This document shows positions 60,456 to 64,000 of a DNA stretch of 64,000 nucleotides, piece after piece (positions within the stretch are counted from its first letter, which is position 1; the number at the start of each line of letters is the position of its first letter). The stretch is from Chromatiales bacterium (ex Bugula neritina AB1). Lineage in GTDB: Bacteria; Pseudomonadota; Gammaproteobacteria; Granulosicoccales; Granulosicoccaceae. Location: assembly GCA_001730015.1 (NCBI GenBank), contig MDLA01000125.1, forward strand, positions 1 to 64,000, in the 5' to 3' direction. The translations under genes were made by a program, and so were the position numbers. The notes under the pieces were generated by a model. The model made no database searches. It had not been told where the DNA came from and was given only the letters and a program-made list of their open reading frames with translations.

Positions 60456-61469
60456 ATGCCCTTTGCTGCGGAAAAACAACTCGTACTCGACCACTATGGC
60501 GCTCTGGAGTCGGCCACACCTGCAACTGTCAGTGACACACTCGCCGCTCGAACCAGCCCGCAATGGCACTGGCGTGGTATGCATCCATTCCACGAGCAGC
60601 ATGGTGCAGCCGACGTTGCCGCCACTTTCTGGCAGCCCTTTCTTACCTCAATGAGCCGCATTCAGCGGCGCCCCGATATATTCTTCGCCAATGAAAATTC
60701 ACTCGAAGGTGAACCCGGAGTCTGGGTTGTGTCGATGGGACATATCATGGGTTTGTTTGATCAGCCCTTTCTCGGCATTCCCGCCACCCGGAAAATAACC
60801 ATGCTGCGCTATGCTGAATTCAACCGGGTTCTCGATGGCAGAATTGTCGAGACCGCTCTGTTTTGCGATCTGATACACCTGATGCATCAGGCAGGTTTGC
60901 AGCCACTGCCACCGCAAACCGGCGCCCATCTGATACAGCCCGGCCCCGCCACCCACGATGGCCTGCTCTACGAATCACAAAATCCGGCCGAGAGTACAAA
61001 AACACTGGAGCTGATCAATAACATGATCGGCGATATTGCGGCTAATTCAAACACCGCTGAAAATCAACCGCCCAGAGATGCAACGCCACAAGCGGAACTG
61101 ACGCGCTGCTGGCACGATGACATGCTCTGGTGGGGGCCGGACGGCATAGGAGCCACGTTCACTATCGATCGCTACATAGAACAGCATCAGCGACCGTTCC
61201 GCACACAGCTGGGTGACCGTGTCTTTAATGGCCACATCGCCCGACTGACCGAAGGCAACTATGGCGGCTTCTTTGGCTGGCCCAATTTATCTCTTACACC
61301 GCTGGGTGGCTATATGGGCTTGCCGAAAGGCCCGCGAGCTGATATGCGTGTGGTCGATATCTACCGCCGTGACGGTGACAAGCTCGCGGAAAACTGGATC
61401 TTTATCGATATACTGCATTTTCTGAACATGCAGGGGCTGGATATACTCGGGCGCCTGCAAGAGCACTAG
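60456..61469 (+). CDS. Tandem SnoaL/NTF2-like protein
   Basis: A 337-residue protein with two SnoaL-like halves, each with a YAEFNRVLDGRIVE- or VVDIYRRDGDKLAENWIF-type strand pair and a terminal helix. Each half may form a small cavity fold; some relatives are polyketide cyclases but most have no assigned role. I use ATG 60456 because the upstream part is histidine-rich and not conserved in style. It precedes an amino-acid transporter operon by 125 bases. Confidence 0.75.
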   Translation: MPFAAEKQLVLDHYGALESATPATVSDTLAARTSPQWHWRGMHPFHEQHGAADVAATFWQPFLTSMSRIQRRPDIFFANENSLEGEPGVWVVSMGHIMGLFDQPFLGIPATRKITMLRYAEFNRVLDGRIVETALFCDLIHLMHQAGLQPLPPQTGAHLIQPGPATHDGLLYESQNPAESTKTLELINNMIGDIAANSNTAENQPPRDATPQAELTRCWHDDMLWWGPDGIGATFTIDRYIEQHQRPFRTQLGDRVFNGHIARLTEGNYGGFFGWPNLSLTPLGGYMGLPKGPRADMRVVDIYRRDGDKLAENWIFIDILHFLNMQGLDILGRLQEH

Positions 61470-61594
61470 GCAATTCAATTTCACGTACCCTGCCGATCGA
61501 GACATTAGCGATTGCGTTAGCCCGCGTATATGAACATAATTAACGCACTGCCAAATCACTCGTCAGGAGAATCGCGGCGTGGAGACACCATCCC

Positions 61595-62338
61595 GTGGCT
61601 GAAACGCCGATTATAGAAGCACAGGGTCTCGACAAATACTACGGCACATTCCAGGCGCTGAAAAATATCAGTTTGTCGGTGCAGCAGGGCGAGCGGGTGG
61701 TTATCTGCGGGCCGTCTGGGTCCGGAAAATCAACACTTATTCGCTGCTTCAACGGGCTTGAAAATCATAACAGCGGCAAGCTGGTGGTCGATGGCATCGA
61801 AGTCTATGAAGGCTCCCCCGAGATTCGCAAGTTGCGGCAGGAAGTGGGCATGGTTTTCCAGCAGTTCAACTTATTCCCGCATCTTACTGTGCTCGAAAAT
61901 CTCACCATTGGCCCGATTCGGGTGCGCAAAGTAAATAAAAGCGTTGCTGACGAAAATGCCCGCAAATACCTTGAGCGGGTACAAATTCCTGATCAGGCAG
62001 ATAAATACCCGAGCCAGCTTTCGGGTGGCCAGCAGCAGCGCGTAGCAATCGCACGGTCGCTGTGTATGGAAACGCGGGTTATGTTGTTCGACGAACCAAC
62101 GTCCGCCCTCGATCCCGAAATGATAAACGAAGTGCTCGATGTCATGGTGAGCCTCGCAGAAACAGGAATGACCATGGTCGTGGTAACCCACGAAATGGGC
62201 TTTGCGCGCAAAGTAGCCGATACCATGGTTTTCATGGACGAAGGCCAGATAGTCGAAATGGCCCCGCCGGAGCAATTTTTCACTCAGCCGAAGACCGAAC
62301 GGTGCCGGGCGTTTCTTGATCAGATTCTGGTGCATTAG
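61595..62338 (+). CDS. glnQ: Polar amino-acid ABC transporter ATP-binding protein
   Basis: A 247-residue ATPase. Walker [10 protein letters not shown], signature [15 protein letters not shown], Walker [15 protein letters not shown] and [13 protein letters not shown] are all present, as in GlnQ/HisP. It is the first gene of the operon with permease and binding protein following. Confidence 0.92.
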   Translation: MAETPIIEAQGLDKYYGTFQALKNISLSVQQGERVVICGPSGSGKSTLIRCFNGLENHNSGKLVVDGIEVYEGSPEIRKLRQEVGMVFQQFNLFPHLTVLENLTIGPIRVRKVNKSVADENARKYLERVQIPDQADKYPSQLSGGQQQRVAIARSLCMETRVMLFDEPTSALDPEMINEVLDVMVSLAETGMTMVVVTHEMGFARKVADTMVFMDEGQIVEMAPPEQFFTQPKTERCRAFLDQILVH

Positions 62339-62355
62339 CCGCATGGGCCACTAAA

Positions 62356-63183
62356 TTGAGCAATACGCTAACAGGCTACACACCGCCCAGACCGCCGGCA
62401 CTGTCGCGCTTTTTTGCGTCAGCACTGGTATCGGTTGCGGTATATCTTGTTGCCATGGGTTTAATCATATACTCGGCCTATAGCGGTGCCGTGGCGATGG
62501 GCTATAACTGGCAGTGGTACCGCGTACCTAAATATTTTTATACATTCACTACAGACGGTTTCCAGTGGGGGGAGATTTCCGTTGGTCTGGTGAAAACGGT
62601 CGGCTTATCGCTGCAGGCGTTTTTAATTGCACTGCTGCTCGGCATTGCTGTCGCACTGCTCAGGTTATCGGGTCTGCTTGTCGGTTCGGCAATTGCCACC
62701 GTCTTTCTGGAGGTCGTCCGCAACACGCCACTGCTAGTGTTGCTTTATCTGTTTTACTACGTACTGGGGCCGATCTTTGATCTGGATCGCTATACCGCCA
62801 GTATTCTATGCCTTGCGGTGTACCATGCTGCCATGATCTCAGAAATCTTCCGTGCCGGAATTAACGCCGTACCCGCTGGCCAGTGGGAAGGAGCGAAATC
62901 TATTGGTATGTCGACGGCACAATCGTATCGCTACATTATATTGCCCCAGTCTGTCCGCTTTATGTTGCCCCCCTTGACTGGCGAGGCAGTTAACATGATA
63001 AAAAGCTCCGCTATTGTCAGTGTTATTGCCGTGGCAGAACTGACAACCATCGGTCGTAATATAATTTCCGAAACCTACATGAGCTTTGAAATCTGGTTCA
63101 CGATTGCAGCCGTTTATCTGGTTGTAACCGTGTTTCTTTCCGTTGGTGTGTCGTTGCTGGAGCGTCGCTACGCCAACAAATAA
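62356..63183 (+). CDS. Polar amino-acid ABC transporter permease (HisM/GlnP type)
   Basis: A 275-residue permease starting at TTG 62356. The coupling loop GINAVPAGQWEGAKSIGMSTAQSYRYIILPQ is a HisM/GlnP signature (listed in parts: GQWEGAKSIG and ILPQSVRFMLPP). The N-terminal half has an added loop (about residues 32-60) that is not in the shortest members. Only one permease gene is seen in the window. Confidence 0.88.
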   Translation: MSNTLTGYTPPRPPALSRFFASALVSVAVYLVAMGLIIYSAYSGAVAMGYNWQWYRVPKYFYTFTTDGFQWGEISVGLVKTVGLSLQAFLIALLLGIAVALLRLSGLLVGSAIATVFLEVVRNTPLLVLLYLFYYVLGPIFDLDRYTASILCLAVYHAAMISEIFRAGINAVPAGQWEGAKSIGMSTAQSYRYIILPQSVRFMLPPLTGEAVNMIKSSAIVSVIAVAELTTIGRNIISETYMSFEIWFTIAAVYLVVTVFLSVGVSLLERRYANK

Positions 63184-63231
63184 CGCAGCCCGGCTGTTGC
63201 GGGTAAATTTTAAATCGAGGAGAAATCACCC

Positions 63232-64000
63232 ATGAACCTTAAACGACGCCTAATTACAACCGCTATGGCGGTGGTTGTAGCCGGGGCTGTAGCGGCACCG
63301 GCAATGGCACAGAAGGCAAGCCAGGCGCTGTCTTCAGAAAGTGTTATCGAAACCATAAAAAAACGCGGCGCAATAAAAATAGGGCTTTCTATATTCAAGC
63401 CATGGTCCATGCGTGATAAAAACGGTGACCTCATCGGTTTCGAGCTCGACGTCGGTCGCAAGCTCGCCGAAGACATGGGCGTGGAAGCGGAATTTATTCC
63501 AACTGCCTGGGACGGAATTATCCCAGCGCTGGTATCCGGCAAATTCGATGTCATTATCAGTGGCATGACCACCACCCCACAAAGAAACCTCACCGTTAAC
63601 TTTTCAGACCCGTATGCGTATTCGGGTATGACCATACTGGCCAACACAAAACTGACAGAAGGCATGGAGCTTGCCGATTTCAACAGCCCTGATGTCACCT
63701 TTGCAGCGCGTCGGGGTGCAACACCCGCAACGATTATCGCCAATATGTTCCCTGAAGCCGAGCTGTTGTTATTCGATGAAGACGGCGCATCAACCCAGGA
63801 AGTACTGAACGGCAAGGCACACGCAACCATGGCATCAGAGCCTACGCCATCGAGCGAAGCACGCCGCTATCCGGAAACTCTGAGCGTACCGTACGACACC
63901 GCTTTTGCAGCCACCGGAGAAGCATTTGCCATGCGCAAAGGTGATCCGGACGCCACCAACTACTTTAATAACTGGATCAATATCCAGCACCGCAACGGCT
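63232..64000 (+). CDS. Polar amino-acid ABC transporter substrate-binding protein, partial
   Basis: The first 256 codons of a family-3 binding protein; the gene leaves the window. The signal peptide ends at AMA-Q (about residue 26). GLSIFKPWSMRDKNGDLIGFELDVGRKLAEDMG and SGMTTTPQRNLTVNFSDPYAYSG are typical (given in parts: GFELDVGRKLAEDMG). An AGGAG-like ribosome binding site precedes ATG 63232. The ligand cannot be told. Confidence 0.9.
   Translation, partial: MNLKRRLITTAMAVVVAGAVAAPAMAQKASQALSSESVIETIKKRGAIKIGLSIFKPWSMRDKNGDLIGFELDVGRKLAEDMGVEAEFIPTAWDGIIPALVSGKFDVIISGMTTTPQRNLTVNFSDPYAYSGMTILANTKLTEGMELADFNSPDVTFAARRGATPATIIANMFPEAELLLFDEDGASTQEVLNGKAHATMASEPTPSSEARRYPETLSVPYDTAFAATGEAFAMRKGDPDATNYFNNWINIQHRNG

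Overview
The window looks like a chromosomal segment of a proteobacterium, probably a marine organoheterotroph and perhaps a gammaproteobacterium. That placement is inferred from gene style: many solute-binding-protein ABC transporters, a heterotetrameric sarcosine oxidase, a RimK/RimB pair and a CCA-adding enzyme with an HD domain. There is no rRNA or tRNA to settle it. The left 6.7 kb is visibly more AT-rich than the rest and is a mobile-element graveyard; the remainder is a run of well-packed catabolic operons.

Region 1 (1-6760). The end of an IS3-family element, a broken IS21-family element, and three copies of a REP-associated tyrosine transposase (RAYT): one intact, one truncated after 53 codons, one stopped by an in-frame TGA. 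There are two intact toxin-antitoxin pairs (Phd/PIN and AbrB/PIN) and a 226-bp near-perfect duplication that carries only the promoter region and first nine codons of the second antitoxin. A short repeat unit lies at the truncation point of both the duplicated antitoxin and the truncated RAYT. All three RAYT copies have a TGTGA-N6-TCACA-like palindrome at the same distance upstream.

Region 2 (6761-22689). A coenzyme F420 island. On the minus strand are a HisA-like/methyltransferase fusion and a MarR regulator. Divergent from them, a 13.6-kb gene train encodes hydantoinase A and B, an LLM-class oxidoreductase, an acyl-CoA ligase, a second LLM oxidoreductase, a hotdog thioesterase, an F420:NADPH oxidoreductase, CofE, CofD, CofC and a fused FO synthase. 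It therefore has the genes to make F420, reduce it and use it, apparently for degrading an amide or lactam-like compound through a CoA thioester (inference). Two short ORFs with matching N termini sit in this operon, each overlapping the stop codon of the gene before it.

Region 3 (22791-30103). A GntR-type LacI regulator, a sugar ABC transporter, a cytochrome b561-like protein and an SMP-30 lactonase, with a perfect gluconate-type operator next to the promoter. Region 4 (30187-33659). CCA-adding enzyme, two small proteins, a fatty-acid-hydroxylase-like membrane protein, a strong terminator and a structured small-gene locus. Region 5 (33779-42903). LacI regulator, polyol ABC transporter of the SmoEFGK type and a mannitol 2-dehydrogenase, then a minus-strand galacturonokinase-like kinase with a nucleotidyltransferase.

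Region 6 (42968-56567). Sarcosine oxidase genes soxBDAG diverge from a peptide-type ABC transporter, an M29-like protein, an MttB-family methyltransferase and a GNAT protein. This suggests import and stepwise demethylation of an N-methylated compound. Region 7 (56762-64000). RimK with an added RCK_C domain, divergent RimB, a long-palindrome repeat pair, an enoyl-thioester reductase-like MDR enzyme, a tandem NTF2-like protein and a polar amino-acid ABC transporter that runs off the end.
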